Shown here: positions 1-9,101 of the stretch, in pieces
Layout: every line of letters begins with the position of its first letter
How positions within the stretch are numbered: the first letter of the stretch is position 1
From: Hyphomicrobiales bacterium
GTDB lineage: Bacteria; Pseudomonadota; Alphaproteobacteria; Rhizobiales; Rhizobiaceae
NCBI GenBank assembly: GCA_900471525.1
Contig: UCEZ01000011.1
Location: 156,771 to 220,770 of the forward strand
DNA length: 64,000 bases
Direction of reading: 5' to 3'
Translations under genes and position numbers: made by a program
The notes under the pieces: model-generated
What the model was told of the DNA's origin: nothing
The model's database searches: none
Seen by the model: the letters and a program-made list of their open reading frames with translations, nothing else

Positions 1-466
1 CGAGACGGCCGAGGTGCCGGACGATTTTGATGCGCGCTTTTCAGCGCTCCGGCGGCACTATCTCTATCGCATCATTTCGCGGCCTTCGCCTCTCGCGCTG
101 GAAGCGAAGCGCGCCTGGTGGGTGTCGAAGAAGATCGATCATGAGGCGATGCACGCGGCAGCGCAGATGCTCGTCGGCTATCACGACTTCACAACTTTCC
201 GCTCCACCCATTGCCAGGCGAACAGCCCCTGGCGGACGCTCGACCGGTTGGACGTGACGCGGGTTGGGGAGGTCATCGAAATCCGGGCCACGGCACAGAG
301 TTTCCTGCACAACCAGATCCGTTCCTTTGCAGGCACCCTGAAGATGGTGGGCGATGGCCGCTGGACGCCGGGCGACGTTCGCGTCGCGCTGGAGGCGAAG
401 GATCGCAAGGCCTGCGGGCCTGTGGCGCCGCCGGACGGACTTTATTTCATGCAAGTCGATTACTGA
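1..466 (+). CDS. truA: tRNA pseudouridine synthase A, C-terminal part
   Basis: This is the C-terminal ~154 residues of TruA, which converts uridines 38-40 in the tRNA anticodon arm to pseudouridine. The reading frame is open from base 2 and the true start and the catalytic aspartate lie left of the window. Visible TruA features are the RRHYLYRI strand near the left edge, the HDFTTFRS segment and the [13 protein letters not shown] helix. It stops at TGA 464-466. In rhizobia truA usually follows def and fmt and precedes dapE. Here the next gene is on the opposite strand and converges on it, with only 10 bp between the stops. Confidence 0.95.
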   Translation, partial: ETAEVPDDFDARFSALRRHYLYRIISRPSPLALEAKRAWWVSKKIDHEAMHAAAQMLVGYHDFTTFRSTHCQANSPWRTLDRLDVTRVGEVIEIRATAQSFLHNQIRSFAGTLKMVGDGRWTPGDVRVALEAKDRKACGPVAPPDGLYFMQVDY

Positions 467-476
467 GCACAGGCGC

Positions 477-1073
477 TCAGATCGGCATCAGTCCGAAATA
501 GCGTTGAAGGCCTTCGCCGAGCATCAGGGACGGCAGGATGAGCAGTGATGAAAGTGCCGCGGCAAGCAGCGTCTGGTTGTTGGCGATCGTCTTCATCAGC
601 CTGAAAACAGCCATGAAAGCCGCCATCAGAAGGATCAGCGACAGCAGGCTGGTGAGCCCCTCGCTGCCCGGGAGGATGAGCCGCATCGCCGCCGGAACCG
701 CCATCGCATAGAAAACCGGCACCCAGAGCCAGTTGGTGGCGATGATGATTACCGCCAGGTGTTCGGCATAACCGAGCGGCTTGGCGAGAGCGGCCATCAG
801 CAGCAGCGGCAGGATCCAGGTGGCAAGGTCGACAAGTAGAAGCTTGAGGATGAAGGGCAGGCCCGCCTCGCTTCCGACGGGCATGTTCGCCAGATAGTAG
901 AGACGCCATGCACCCCAGCTGACGGCCATGGCAGGCAGGCACCAGAGGATCGCCGCAAACGAGCGCCAAACACCGAGCGCTGTAATGTCGAGCCAGTCGT
1001 ATCCGCTCTTGTCGCCAAAAATCAGCAACCAGATTCCCCGGATATAAGCGCCGACCTCCTCAATCTGCGGCAT
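477..1073 (-). CDS. Conserved multi-pass membrane protein, function unknown
   Basis: A protein of about 198 residues with roughly five hydrophobic segments (near residues 35-55, 75-100, 105-130, 140-160 and 165-190). The spacing suggests a Yip1-like membrane fold, but no diagnostic motif was recognised. The ATG at 1073 lies inside the last codons of dapE, whose stop is at 1060, so the two overlap by 14 bp and are very probably co-transcribed and translationally coupled. An in-frame TTG at 1079 is an alternative start. The tight linkage to dapE hints at an envelope-related role, but that is inference only. Confidence 0.8.
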   Translation of the reverse strand: MPQIEEVGAYIRGIWLLIFGDKSGYDWLDITALGVWRSFAAILWCLPAMAVSWGAWRLYYLANMPVGSEAGLPFILKLLLVDLATWILPLLLMAALAKPLGYAEHLAVIIIATNWLWVPVFYAMAVPAAMRLILPGSEGLTSLLSLILLMAAFMAVFRLMKTIANNQTLLAAALSSLLILPSLMLGEGLQRYFGLMPI

Positions 1074-2253
1074 GGCCAAACCAGCGGCTGATGAACGTTT
1101 CGTATATACGCGTCAATGTTTCGAGGTCAGCCACGGCCACACGTTCATCGACCATGTGCATGGTCTGGCCGACCAGGCCGAACTCGACGACCGGGCAATA
1201 ATCCTTGATGAAGCGTGCATCGGATGTTCCGCCGGTTGTCGACAGTTTCGGCTCACGGCCGGTGACGGCCTCTACTGCCCCGGACAGCGAGGCGATCAGG
1301 GCGTTGTTGCGGGTCAGGAACACGTGGCTGGGGCGTTCGCTCCAGACGATATCGTATCTGACCGGCGGACGGCCGGGACGAAGGGCGCTGTCGGCGCTGG
1401 CCCGATCCAGCCGGGCAATGATCTCCGCCTTGAGGCTGTCGGCATCCCAGGTGTCGTTGAAACGGATGTTGAAGCTTGCCGCCGCCCTGGCCGGGATGAC
1501 ATTGACCGCTTTGTTCGCAACGTCGATCGTCGTCACCTCGAGATTGGACGGCTGGAAATTGTCGGTACCGCCATCGAAGGGCGGGTCCATCAGCGCTTGC
1601 GTCAGGGACAGTATGCCGCGTACCGGGCTGTCAGCGAGGTGTGGATAGGCGGCGTGGCCCTGGATACCGTGCACTGTGATCGTGCCCGACAGCGAGCCAC
1701 GCCGGCCGATCTTGATCATGTCGCCAAGGTGATCCGGATTGGTCGGCTCGCCGACGAGACAGGCATCCCAGCGCTCGCCCTTTGCCGCGGCCCACTCCAG
1801 CAGCTTGGTGGTGCCGTTGATCGCCGGACCTTCCTCGTCGCCGGTGATCAGGAACGAGATCGAGCCCTTGGGCGCCCCGTGCTTCTCGATGTGGCGGGCC
1901 ACGGCGGCGGCGAAGCAGGCGATGCCGCCCTTCATGTCGACGGCGCCGCGACCGTACATCTGGCCATCGGCGATATCGGCGGAAAACGGACCATGCGTCC
2001 AGGCGGCCTCGTCGCCGACCGGCACGACATCGGTATGGCCGGCAAACATCAGATGCGGTCCATCGGTGCCGATGCGGGCATAGAGATTTTCGATATCCGG
2101 CGTGCCATCCTCGCGCGCCGTCACCCGCTCGACCGCAAAGCCGAGCGGCTTCAGCATGGTTTCAAGAGCGGCCAGCGCGCCACCTTCGGCGGGGGTCACG
2201 GAAGGGCAGCGGATCAGGGTGGAGAGATTGGCGACGGGATCGATAGCGGTCAT
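1060..2253 (-). CDS. dapE: Succinyl-diaminopimelate desuccinylase
   Basis: DapE hydrolyses N-succinyl-LL-2,6-diaminopimelate to LL-diaminopimelate and succinate, in lysine and peptidoglycan precursor synthesis. It is a cytosolic M20-family di-zinc enzyme. The 397-residue product shows the metal motifs GHTDVVP (His73), the [10 protein letters not shown] loop (Asp106), TGDEEGP (Glu140/141) and the C-terminal [12 protein letters not shown] histidine. The frame is open further upstream, but the ATG at 2253 starts the family's usual N-terminus ([10 protein letters not shown]). dapD lies 4.3 kb downstream, so the usual rhizobial dapE/dapD proximity is present but interrupted. Confidence 0.97.
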   Translation of the reverse strand: MTAIDPVANLSTLIRCPSVTPAEGGALAALETMLKPLGFAVERVTAREDGTPDIENLYARIGTDGPHLMFAGHTDVVPVGDEAAWTHGPFSADIADGQMYGRGAVDMKGGIACFAAAVARHIEKHGAPKGSISFLITGDEEGPAINGTTKLLEWAAAKGERWDACLVGEPTNPDHLGDMIKIGRRGSLSGTITVHGIQGHAAYPHLADSPVRGILSLTQALMDPPFDGGTDNFQPSNLEVTTIDVANKAVNVIPARAAASFNIRFNDTWDADSLKAEIIARLDRASADSALRPGRPPVRYDIVWSERPSHVFLTRNNALIASLSGAVEAVTGREPKLSTTGGTSDARFIKDYCPVVEFGLVGQTMHMVDERVAVADLETLTRIYETFISRWFGHAAD

Positions 2254-2619
2254 CAAATAATGCCTGTTGTTTCGCGGGCTTGGTTTAACCGATCCATGCC
2301 GGGCTGTCACGAGGTTACCCTCTCTTGAGGGGAGGTGGAAACCCATCTTTGTAACTTGAATTCCGCCGTCCGTGGAATTGTCGCCGCTGCGGTTTGATGG
2401 CCCGGGAGGAGGCTCATCTCGCCCATGTCGAGCGTCGGCGGTAGTGAGACGAAAAGGGGCCAACCTGCTGAAGCCCGAACGATGGGAACGGGTGGAGCGC
2501 ACACGTCCACTTCAATCACAGGCGCATATTCTATAAAATGCGGTCCGATTTCCATTTTTCCAACCCACGCCGCCGCCCCGCCGAACTTGGCTTCGGCGGG
2601 CTAACTTCAGGAGGCAGAA
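2254..2619. other. Intergenic region upstream of dapE and the VOC gene
   Basis: This 366 bp gap separates the diverging dapE and VOC genes, so both promoters should lie here. A TATAAA hexamer at 2532-2537 points towards the VOC gene, but no convincing -35 box accompanies it. An open frame of 82 codons on the minus strand (2307-2555) has no recognisable protein character. It looks like translated repeat or intergenic sequence rather than a gene. Confidence 0.5.
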
Positions 2620-3003
2620 ATGTCAGACACTATCGGCAATGTGCGTTACATGGTCGACGACGTCGAAGCTGCCGTCGAATGGTACGTCAAACACCTGGGC
2701 TTTTCGCTTCTCTCCAGCCATGTACCTGCCTTCGCCGACATCAAGCGCGGATCGTTGCGGCTATTGCTCAGCGGGCCGACCAGCTCGGCGGGACGGCTGA
2801 TGCCCGATGGCGAGCAACCGCGGCCTGGCGGCTGGAATCGCATTCACCTCATCGCAGATGATCTGCCTGCCGAGGTCGCTCGTTTACGCGCTGCCGGAGT
2901 ACAATTCCGTAACGATACCGTCACGGGGCCGGGCGGATCGCAAATTCTGTTGGTCGACCCTTCCGGGAATCTCGTTGAGCTGTTCCAGCCCGCTCGCCGC
3001 TGA
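2620..3003 (+). CDS. VOC-family (glyoxalase/bleomycin-resistance fold) protein
   Basis: A 127-residue single-domain protein of the vicinal oxygen chelate superfamily, which includes glyoxalase I, extradiol dioxygenases and antibiotic-binding proteins. It begins with the typical beta strand NVRYMVDDVEAAVEWYVKHLGF and ends with the strand pair QILLVDPSGNLVELFQP, whose glutamate is a usual metal ligand. A clear Shine-Dalgarno AGGAGG lies just upstream of the ATG. It stands alone, with a convergent SDR gene downstream, so the substrate cannot be inferred. Confidence 0.85.
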   Translation: MSDTIGNVRYMVDDVEAAVEWYVKHLGFSLLSSHVPAFADIKRGSLRLLLSGPTSSAGRLMPDGEQPRPGGWNRIHLIADDLPAEVARLRAAGVQFRNDTVTGPGGSQILLVDPSGNLVELFQPARR

Positions 3004-3106
3004 CTTCTGATTGAATGGCAAAGTCATCTCGCGCAGCGACGCGACCTTGGCGGATGCTAACGCATTCCTTGTTCGCAACGAGAAGGCGCACGATAGTCGC
3101 CGGCAC

Positions 3107-3841
3107 TTACCATCCACGCCAGCCCGCCGACGCAACCAGTTCGTTGCGGATGAATGCGACGTCGTCGGAGGCGGTGAATGTGCCGGCTCCAGTGAGCCTG
3201 CCGCGGCGGCGCAGCGTCGTCAGGCCGGCAATGCGTCGTGGCATTGTCTCGGGAAGGCCGGGTTCGTACAAATCTTCCGCGTCAAAGCTTGCCGGGTCGA
3301 CCGAGACGACGCGGATTCCGCGCGCCGCGAATTCGCGGGCAAGGCCAAGGGTGAGCATATCGATGGCGCCCTTGATGGTGGAATGCGCCTCCTCATCCGG
3401 TGTGGCATTGCCCGTCGAGCTCATGTTGATGATGATGCCGCCTTTGGCACCGAACTGTCGGGCTGCTTCCTGGCACATCAGGAAGGTGCCGAAGACATTG
3501 ACTGCAAATGCGCGGTGCGCGTCTGTTGGCGCTTCCACGTCCATCTGCTCGACCCGGAAGATGCCGGCATTGTTGACGACGATATCGGGCCTGCCGAAAA
3601 TCTCGTCGGTGGCGCGGAAGATGCGCCGGACGCCCTGCGATTTCGAAACATCGCCTTGAACGGCGACAGCCCGGCCGCCGCGCCTGACGATATCAGCGGC
3701 GACGCGGGCGGCACCATCGCCGTCCGTTGCATCGTTGATCACCACGGCAGCGCCTTCGCCAGCAAGGCGGGCGGCGATGCGGGCTGTCGGTCCGCTGGCA
3801 GCCCCGGTGACGACAGCGATTTTTCCGGTCAATCTGGTCAT
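3107..3841 (-). CDS. SDR-family protein with altered active site (possible pseudoenzyme)
   Basis: A 244-residue short-chain dehydrogenase/reductase-like protein. The Rossmann start LTGKIAVVTGAASG, the GDV acidic turn, VVNNAG and the NMSS serine are present. Key residues differ from active members: the glycine motif TGxxxGxG reads TGAASGPT (Thr19 for Gly), and the catalytic YxxxK reads HSTIK (His153 for Tyr, Lys157 kept). The C-terminal region is also abnormal: the usual GxPxD(I/V) turn before the ASDD segment is missing. The ATG at 3841 has AAGGA nine bases upstream; an ATG at 3847 is too close to it. It diverges from an AraC-type regulator that may control it. It may be inactive, decaying, or use a different chemistry. 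Confidence 0.75.
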   Translation of the reverse strand: MTRLTGKIAVVTGAASGPTARIAARLAGEGAAVVINDATDGDGAARVAADIVRRGGRAVAVQGDVSKSQGVRRIFRATDEIFGRPDIVVNNAGIFRVEQMDVEAPTDAHRAFAVNVFGTFLMCQEAARQFGAKGGIIINMSSTGNATPDEEAHSTIKGAIDMLTLGLAREFAARGIRVVSVDPASFDAEDLYEPGLPETMPRRIAGLTTLRRRGRLTGAGTFTASDDVAFIRNELVASAGWRGW

Positions 3842-4032
3842 GGGCATTCATCCTTGATTCGTCGAACCTCGTTCGTCCGATGAGCCAAGTATGCGACGTG
3901 CAAGTCTCCGGGCGTTACAGCGATCCTCCGAGATTTATATGTGATCCTGCAAATGTTGATATTGCTCTATTTTCCGGGCGGAACATCCGGAGTAGCGTGG
4001 AGGCTATCGAAAACAGGGCATTCATACCGGCC
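3842..4032. promoter_or_regulatory. Divergent promoter region of the SDR and AraC genes
   Basis: 191 bp between two outward-reading starts must hold promoters for both genes, and probably the AraC-type operator. No exact sigma-70 promoter or clear direct repeat could be assigned. The right half, around 3930-3990, is richer in A/T than the flanking genes. Confidence 0.45.
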
Positions 4033-4941
4033 ATGCCAGATCAATCAGAGAGCTTTGCTGAAATCGCCTCGATCATTTCGCGGCATACCGATGGAACGGG
4101 CCTGTTTCCGACCGCCATCGAAAATCTGTTCTTCGGCCGCCAGACCGCGCCGACGGTGCCATTGCATTCCGCGCATCGCCCCGCCTTCGCGCTCATTGCC
4201 CAGGGCGAAAAGAGCGTGACCCTGGGGCAGGACGTCTATCGCTACGGCGTCGGCGATTGCCTTGTCGTGTCAGTCGATCTGCCCGTCAGTTCCCGCGTGA
4301 CCATGGCAAGCCCCGAGGTGCCGCATCTCGGTCTCGGCATGGCGATCAATCCCGACCAGTTGCGCGAAGTGTTGCAGCGGATCGTTGTTCCCCCTGTCGC
4401 GGCAACAGCCGACGGCGCACGCGGACTGGCCGTCAACAGGGCTTCGCCCGCGCTTGTGGACGCAACGCTCCGTTATCTGCGGCTCCTCGACACTCCCGAC
4501 GACATTGATGGTGTCGCCCCTCTCATCGAGCAGGAAATCCTTTATCGTCTTTTGACGGGACCTTATGGACCGCGGCTGATCCAGATCGCCACGGCGGATA
4601 GTCCGGGAAACCGGGTCGCCAAGGCAATCGGCTGGCTACGGGAAAACTACGCCCGGCCGTTGCGCATCGAGGACCTGGCCGAGCATGTGGGCATGAGCGT
4701 GTCGTCGCTGCATCATCACTTCAAGGCGGTGTCGGCCATGACACCGATGCAGTACCAGAAACAGCTGCGGCTCAACGAGGCGAGGCGCCTGATGCTGGTC
4801 GAGAACATGGATGCCGGAACGGCGGGGCATAGGGTCGGCTACCAGAGCCCGTCCCAGTTCGGGCTTGAATACACACGTTTGTATGGCCTCTCGCCGCTGC
4901 GCGACGTCGCTGCTCTCAGGATGCAGGTCGCGGCCGAGTAG
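4033..4941 (+). CDS. AraC-family transcriptional regulator
   Basis: A 302-residue regulator with an N-terminal AraC_N-type cupin domain (about residues 10-170, starting MPDQSESFAEIASII) and a C-terminal double helix-turn-helix (about 195-295). The latter includes RIEDLAEHVGMSVSSLHHHFK and the second-helix core GYQSPSQFGLEYTRLYG. The frame is open 51 codons further upstream, but that extension is not family-like; the ATG at 4033 fits. Regulators of this type commonly neighbour the redox genes they control. Here an SDR gene diverges from it and an aldo/keto reductase follows 161 bp downstream, both plausible targets. Confidence 0.9.
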   Translation: MPDQSESFAEIASIISRHTDGTGLFPTAIENLFFGRQTAPTVPLHSAHRPAFALIAQGEKSVTLGQDVYRYGVGDCLVVSVDLPVSSRVTMASPEVPHLGLGMAINPDQLREVLQRIVVPPVAATADGARGLAVNRASPALVDATLRYLRLLDTPDDIDGVAPLIEQEILYRLLTGPYGPRLIQIATADSPGNRVAKAIGWLRENYARPLRIEDLAEHVGMSVSSLHHHFKAVSAMTPMQYQKQLRLNEARRLMLVENMDAGTAGHRVGYQSPSQFGLEYTRLYGLSPLRDVAALRMQVAAE

Positions 4942-5102
4942 TGCGGCGACCAAAGGCGTTTGCAAGGTGGAAAGCCGCGTTCGAAAAATACCTTCCACGG
5001 TGCTGGCAAGATGACCGCCGCGTCCTACATGTAATAATATCCCCGCCCGCTTTGCCGGGCTTTCCCGCCGCACATGATCATTGAAGATACGGAGCCTTAC
5101 CC

Positions 5103-6149
5103 ATGCGTTACAATCAGCTTGGCAATACCGGTTTGTTCGTTTCGGAAATCTGCCTGGGGACGATGACCTTCGGATCGGCGGAAGGCGCCTTCTGGGGCGG
5201 CATCGCCGGCGTCGACCAGGATGCCGCCGACCGGATCGTCGAACGGTCGCTTGCCGCTGGCGTCAATTTTATCGATACGGCGGATGTCTATTCATCCGGT
5301 GAATCGGAAAAGCTGCTCGGGCAATCGCTGCAGAACCTCGGCATTGCCCGCAAGGACGTGGTGATCGCCACCAAGGTCTACGGCCAGATGGGCGACGGGC
5401 CGAACGATCGCGGCGCCTCGCGCGGGCATATCATGGATTCGGTCGAGGCCAGCCTCGAGCGGCTGCAGGTGGATCATATTGATCTCTATCAGATCCACGC
5501 GACCGATACCGTCACGCCGATCGACGAAACGCTCCGGGCGCTGGACGATCTCGTCTCCGGCGGCCTCGTCCGCTATGTCGGCGTTTCCAACTGGCAGGCA
5601 TGGAAGATCGCCAAGGCGCTTGGCGTTTCCGAGCGCAAGGGCTTTGCCCGCTTCGAGACATTGCAGGCCTATTATTCGATCGCCGGCCGCGACCTGGAGC
5701 GGGATATCGTGCCCTTGCTTAACGAGGAGAAGATGGGGCTGATGGTCTGGTCGCCGCTGGCCGGCGGGTTGCTGTCTGGCAAATACGGTCCGGGCGCACC
5801 GGGCAACGGCGAGGGCCGCCGCGCGAATTTCGATTTCCCGCCGGTAGACAAGGATCGCGCCTGGGCCTGCGTCGCCGCCATGCGCGAGGTTGCCGAAAAG
5901 CACGGTGCCAGCGTTGCCGAAGTGGCGCTCGCCTTCATTCTCGCCAAGCCATTCGTGACCAGCGTCATCATCGGCGCCAAAAGGGTGGAGCAACTGGACG
6001 AAAACCTGAAGGCGGTGAAGCTGAGGCTGGATGCGGAGGACCTGACAAAGCTCGATGCGGTCAGCGCGTTGCCACCGGAATATCCGGGATGGATGCTTGA
6101 GCGGCAGGGTGCTGCGCGCCGCCCCGGGCCGTTCGAGCCGAAGGTGTGA
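5103..6149 (+). CDS. Aldo/keto reductase
   Basis: A 348-residue NADPH-dependent aldo/keto reductase of the AKR11/YajO type. The catalytic tetrad is complete: Asp58 and Tyr63 in NFIDTADVYSSG, Lys91 in IATKVYG and His132 in YQIHATD. The C-terminal nucleotide-binding region (SVIIGAKRVEQLDEN) is also intact. These enzymes reduce aldehydes and ketones in the cytosol; the physiological substrate is not evident. It lies in the same direction as the AraC-type gene and may be in its regulon. Its stop is 73 bp from the convergent DUF805 gene. Confidence 0.92.
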   Translation: MRYNQLGNTGLFVSEICLGTMTFGSAEGAFWGGIAGVDQDAADRIVERSLAAGVNFIDTADVYSSGESEKLLGQSLQNLGIARKDVVIATKVYGQMGDGPNDRGASRGHIMDSVEASLERLQVDHIDLYQIHATDTVTPIDETLRALDDLVSGGLVRYVGVSNWQAWKIAKALGVSERKGFARFETLQAYYSIAGRDLERDIVPLLNEEKMGLMVWSPLAGGLLSGKYGPGAPGNGEGRRANFDFPPVDKDRAWACVAAMREVAEKHGASVAEVALAFILAKPFVTSVIIGAKRVEQLDENLKAVKLRLDAEDLTKLDAVSALPPEYPGWMLERQGAARRPGPFEPKV

Positions 6150-6222
6150 TGTCGATACCGTTGGAAACCTGCTTCACCTTCCGCATACTGCTGCATCAGA
6201 CCCCCGCAGGGCCAGGCTTCGG

Positions 6223-6567
6223 TCAGTTCGCGCCGCGCCCATACTCGTTGTCCTCTTCCTTGCCCGGCCAGAGACAGAGCGCGATGAAGACGACAGGGCT
6301 AAGCACGGGGATAAACAGGCAGATAGCGAGCGGGCCGGGGTAGCCGATGTCATGCAGGCGCTTGATCGTCAAAAGGACGATCGACGCAGCGGAAACGAGA
6401 CCGCTTAACACAAGGACCAGAGTCCAGAGCGCGAGCGCTATATCGTTTCCCTCATTGGCGAACATGCGGGTCAGAACAAAGCCGCTGACGGCGACCCAGA
6501 AAAGCCAGCCGAGGAAATAGGGCAGGCGGCTGATGCGGCCGGAGGGGCTGAAGAACAGCCAGGACAT
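6223..6567 (-). CDS. DUF805 inner-membrane protein
   Basis: A 114-residue protein with the DUF805 pattern: the N-terminal FFSPSGRISRLPYF motif, three to four hydrophobic segments and the conserved LTIKRLHDIGYPG loop. DUF805 proteins are small inner-membrane proteins without a firm biochemical role. The ATG at 6567 is preceded by GGAGG at a good distance and gives the family-like start MSWLFFSP. An ATG at 6591, 3 bp after dapD ends, is also possible. Either way the gene follows dapD closely and is probably in its operon. Confidence 0.85.
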   Translation of the reverse strand: MSWLFFSPSGRISRLPYFLGWLFWVAVSGFVLTRMFANEGNDIALALWTLVLVLSGLVSAASIVLLTIKRLHDIGYPGPLAICLFIPVLSPVVFIALCLWPGKEEDNEYGRGAN

Positions 6568-6594
6568 GCTCTGCTGCCCCTCCGTGCGCATGGA

Positions 6595-7452
6595 TCAATC
6601 CCGCAGCAATTCGTTGATGCCGGTCTTCGAGCGGGTCTTCTCGTCGACGCGTTTGACGATGACGGCGCAGTAGAGGTTCGGGGCAACGACGCCGTTCGGC
6701 ATCACGGCGCCCGAGCCCATGGAGCCGGCAACAACGACGGAATAGGGAGGTACTTCGCCATAGGTGACTTCGCCGGTGGCGCGGTCGACGATCTTGGTCG
6801 ACTTGCCGATGAACACGCCCATGCCGAGCACCGAGCCTTCGCGCACGATGCAGCCTTCGACGACTTCCGAGCGGGCGCCGATGAAGCAATTGTCCTCGAT
6901 GATCGTCGGGCCGGCCTGCATCGGTTCCAGCACGCCGCCGATGCCGACGCCGCCGGAGAGATGTACATGCTTGCCGATCTGGGCGCAGGAGCCGACCGTT
7001 GCCCAGGTGTCGACCATCGTGCCTTCGCCGACATAGGCGCCGAGATTGACGAAGGACGGCATCAGTATGGCATTCGGGGCGATATAGGCCGAGCGGCGCA
7101 CAACGGCATTGGGCACGGCGCGGAAGCCGGCGTCGCGGAACTGGTTTTCGCCCCAGCCTTCGAACTTGGACGGAACCTTGTCCCACCAGGTCGATTGGCC
7201 CGAGCCACCCTTGACGACTTCCATGTCGTTCAGCCGGAAGGATAGCAGAACGGCCTTTTTCAGCCACTGATTGACGGTCCAGTTGCCGTCCGTGCCGCGT
7301 TCGGCTACGCGCACCTTGCCACCGTCGAGCAATGTGAGGGCGGTTTCCACTGCATCGCGGATTTCGCCCTTGGTATTGATGGTCACGGTGTCGCGGTTGT
7401 CGAAAGCGGTGTCGATGGTCTTCGACAGGGAAGCGAGATCATGGGTCGTCAT
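6595..7452 (-). CDS. dapD: 2,3,4,5-tetrahydropyridine-2,6-dicarboxylate N-succinyltransferase
   Basis: DapD transfers succinyl from succinyl-CoA to tetrahydrodipicolinate, the committing step of the succinylase branch of lysine/DAP synthesis. The 285-residue product has the N-terminal helical domain (residues 1-110) and then a hexapeptide-repeat left-handed beta helix. Typical strings are [30 protein letters not shown] and [16 protein letters not shown]. The protein is expected to be a trimer in the cytosol. The start ATG at 7452 gives the family N-terminus (MTTHDLASL). A DUF805 gene follows within a few bases. Confidence 0.97.
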   Translation of the reverse strand: MTTHDLASLSKTIDTAFDNRDTVTINTKGEIRDAVETALTLLDGGKVRVAERGTDGNWTVNQWLKKAVLLSFRLNDMEVVKGGSGQSTWWDKVPSKFEGWGENQFRDAGFRAVPNAVVRRSAYIAPNAILMPSFVNLGAYVGEGTMVDTWATVGSCAQIGKHVHLSGGVGIGGVLEPMQAGPTIIEDNCFIGARSEVVEGCIVREGSVLGMGVFIGKSTKIVDRATGEVTYGEVPPYSVVVAGSMGSGAVMPNGVVAPNLYCAVIVKRVDEKTRSKTGINELLRD

Positions 7453-7488
7453 CGGAATTCCTTAAACTTCGGCGTCTATCGTAACCTG

Positions 7489-7527
7489 CTCTAGAGCATG
7501 ATCCCGAAAAATTGAAGCGGTTTTCGG
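7489..7527. repeat. Half of a dispersed rhizobial palindromic element
   Basis: The string CTAGAGCATGATCCCGAAAA followed by an interrupted GGTTTTCGG arm matches, from memory, a small palindromic intergenic element common in Rhizobiales genomes. That element normally starts and ends with AGAGCATGATC and its complement. Only the left end plus the central GAAAA...TTTTC pairing is visible here, so the copy appears truncated. It lies between the divergent dapD and LOG-family genes, where it may sit in or near their promoters. Confidence 0.5.
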
Positions 7528-7658
7528 TTGCGGTCGGCGGTGGATGAAGGTGTATGTCGCGGAATTGCTGCTGATGATTTGATCCGTAGCGTCCGATGAT
7601 TTTTAAGGAGCATCCGGCAGCGATGAATTGCTGCCGGTTTGCGGCAGGAAAGTTTGAC

Positions 7659-8558
7659 ATGACAAGAATGAAGAAGCGGAATCTGCGGCGCAAGGATGGG
7701 GTCTGGGATCCGTTGGTCGATAGCCGGCAGACACGGACGCGGGCAGCCGGCGTTCCGCAGACGCCGCAATCGATGTCACCGTCCTACAGGCTTGCCTATA
7801 CGGATGATGATTTCATGGCCCGTGAAGAGCTGCGCCCCGTAAGGCTGCAGCTGGAACTCCTGAAACCAGACATGATCCTCGCCGAACGCGGCATCAACTC
7901 GACCGTGGTGATGTTTGGCGGCGCTCGCATTCCCGAGCCCGGCGGCGATGCCTGGGCGGCGAAGAACGAGATCCAGCGCAAGAACCTGACGGCCGCCTCG
8001 ATCTACTACGAAGAAGCGCGGAAGTTTTCGAAACTGTGTTCGCTGCATTCGGCGCAGACGCACTACAAGGAATATGTCGTGACCACCGGCGGCGGGCCGG
8101 GTGTCATGGAGGCCGGCAATCGCGGTGCCGACGAAATCGGCGCGCCGTCGATCGGCCTCAACATCGTACTGCCGCACGAGCAGGCGCCGAACCGCTACGT
8201 GACGCCGGAACTCTCCTTCAACTTCCACTATTTTGCCATCCGCAAGATGCACTTCCTGCTGCGCGCCAAGGCCGTCGTCGTGTTTCCCGGCGGCTTCGGC
8301 ACGCTCGACGAATTGTTCGAGACCATCACGCTGATGCAGACCGGCCGCATGGCGCTGGTACCGCTGATCCTGTTCGGCGAGAAATTCTGGCGCAAGATCA
8401 TCGATTTCGAAGCGCTCGCCGAATTCGGCACGATCGCACCGAACGACGTCGATCTCCTTCAATTCGTCGAAACGGCGGACGAGGCCTGGGAGATCATCGC
8501 GAAATTCTACGAGACGATCGATCCGGCGGCCGTGCCGATAGCGTCCGGCGATAGGTAA
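7659..8558 (+). CDS. LOG-family nucleotide 5'-monophosphate nucleosidase
   Basis: A 299-residue protein of the LOG/lysine-decarboxylase-like fold. These enzymes release the base from nucleoside 5'-monophosphates; the plant and some bacterial members activate cytokinin ribotides. Both signature motifs are present: TTGGGPGVMEAGNRGA and FPGGFGTLDELFE. It is longer than the ~190-residue short form, with an extra basic N-terminus (MTRMKKRNLRRK). The ATG at 7659 has AGGAAAG upstream; an ATG at 7668 is also possible. Cytokinin production is one possibility for a plant-associated genus, but simple nucleotide recycling is equally likely. Confidence 0.88.
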   Translation: MTRMKKRNLRRKDGVWDPLVDSRQTRTRAAGVPQTPQSMSPSYRLAYTDDDFMAREELRPVRLQLELLKPDMILAERGINSTVVMFGGARIPEPGGDAWAAKNEIQRKNLTAASIYYEEARKFSKLCSLHSAQTHYKEYVVTTGGGPGVMEAGNRGADEIGAPSIGLNIVLPHEQAPNRYVTPELSFNFHYFAIRKMHFLLRAKAVVVFPGGFGTLDELFETITLMQTGRMALVPLILFGEKFWRKIIDFEALAEFGTIAPNDVDLLQFVETADEAWEIIAKFYETIDPAAVPIASGDR

Positions 8559-8639
8559 CTTATCAATTTCCCGGTGAAACTCCGGCAACCGACTTTCTGT
8601 CGCAGTGACAGGTCGTCGCGGCTGTGGCATTGGGCCGCC

Positions 8640-9047
8640 ATGAAAACCCTGCGGCTTGTCTTGAGAGATAGAGTGTCGGCCGGCGCCATAGCCGCGCTGT
8701 TTGCCGTCATGCTGTTGATGCAGGGGCTTCTGGGCGGTGTTGCTCAGGGTTCGATGGCAAGCGCCGCCGTCGATCAGTTCAACCTGCTCTGCGTTTCGCA
8801 TGAGGGCGACGGCCTTGACCAGCGGTTGCCATCTGACGGCCCAGTCAAAAGCGGACATGACCTTTGCGCCACGCTTTGCCAACTGGCGTCGGGCTACACG
8901 CCCGCCTTACCCGGCCGCCCTGTAGAAATCGCTTCTCCCGCTTTGAGGGATGCCGGCGAGGCATATTTTGTCCGGAAAAACGTTCCCCGCGCTGTCTTGC
9001 GCAGCTTGTTTGCCGAGGCCAGGGCTCCTCCTTCCTTCTCCGCATGA
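8640..9047 (+). CDS. Small DUF2946-like exported protein
   Basis: A 135-residue protein with an N-terminal hydrophobic segment (about residues 15-38, AGAIAALFAVMLLMQGLLGG) that should act as a signal or anchor. It is followed by a CVSH...HDLCATLC cysteine/histidine cluster like that of DUF2946 proteins. Such proteins often lie next to metal-uptake or PepSY genes. Here a PepSY membrane protein follows 54 bp downstream, which supports the call. Function is not established. Metal binding through the Cys/His pairs is inference. Confidence 0.6.
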   Translation: MKTLRLVLRDRVSAGAIAALFAVMLLMQGLLGGVAQGSMASAAVDQFNLLCVSHEGDGLDQRLPSDGPVKSGHDLCATLCQLASGYTPALPGRPVEIASPALRDAGEAYFVRKNVPRAVLRSLFAEARAPPSFSA

Positions 9048-9101
9048 CGCTGTAAATCACGGCCGCTCGCGGCCGATACTTTCGCTCATCTGGAGAACCC
9101 C

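Noticed and set aside
1072..2328. A 418-codon open frame antisense to dapE
   Set aside because: No Shine-Dalgarno or domain; dapE on the other strand is clearly real.
2307..2555. An 82-codon minus-strand frame between dapE and the VOC gene
   Set aside because: Low-complexity, repeat-like translation with no family resemblance; treated as intergenic sequence.
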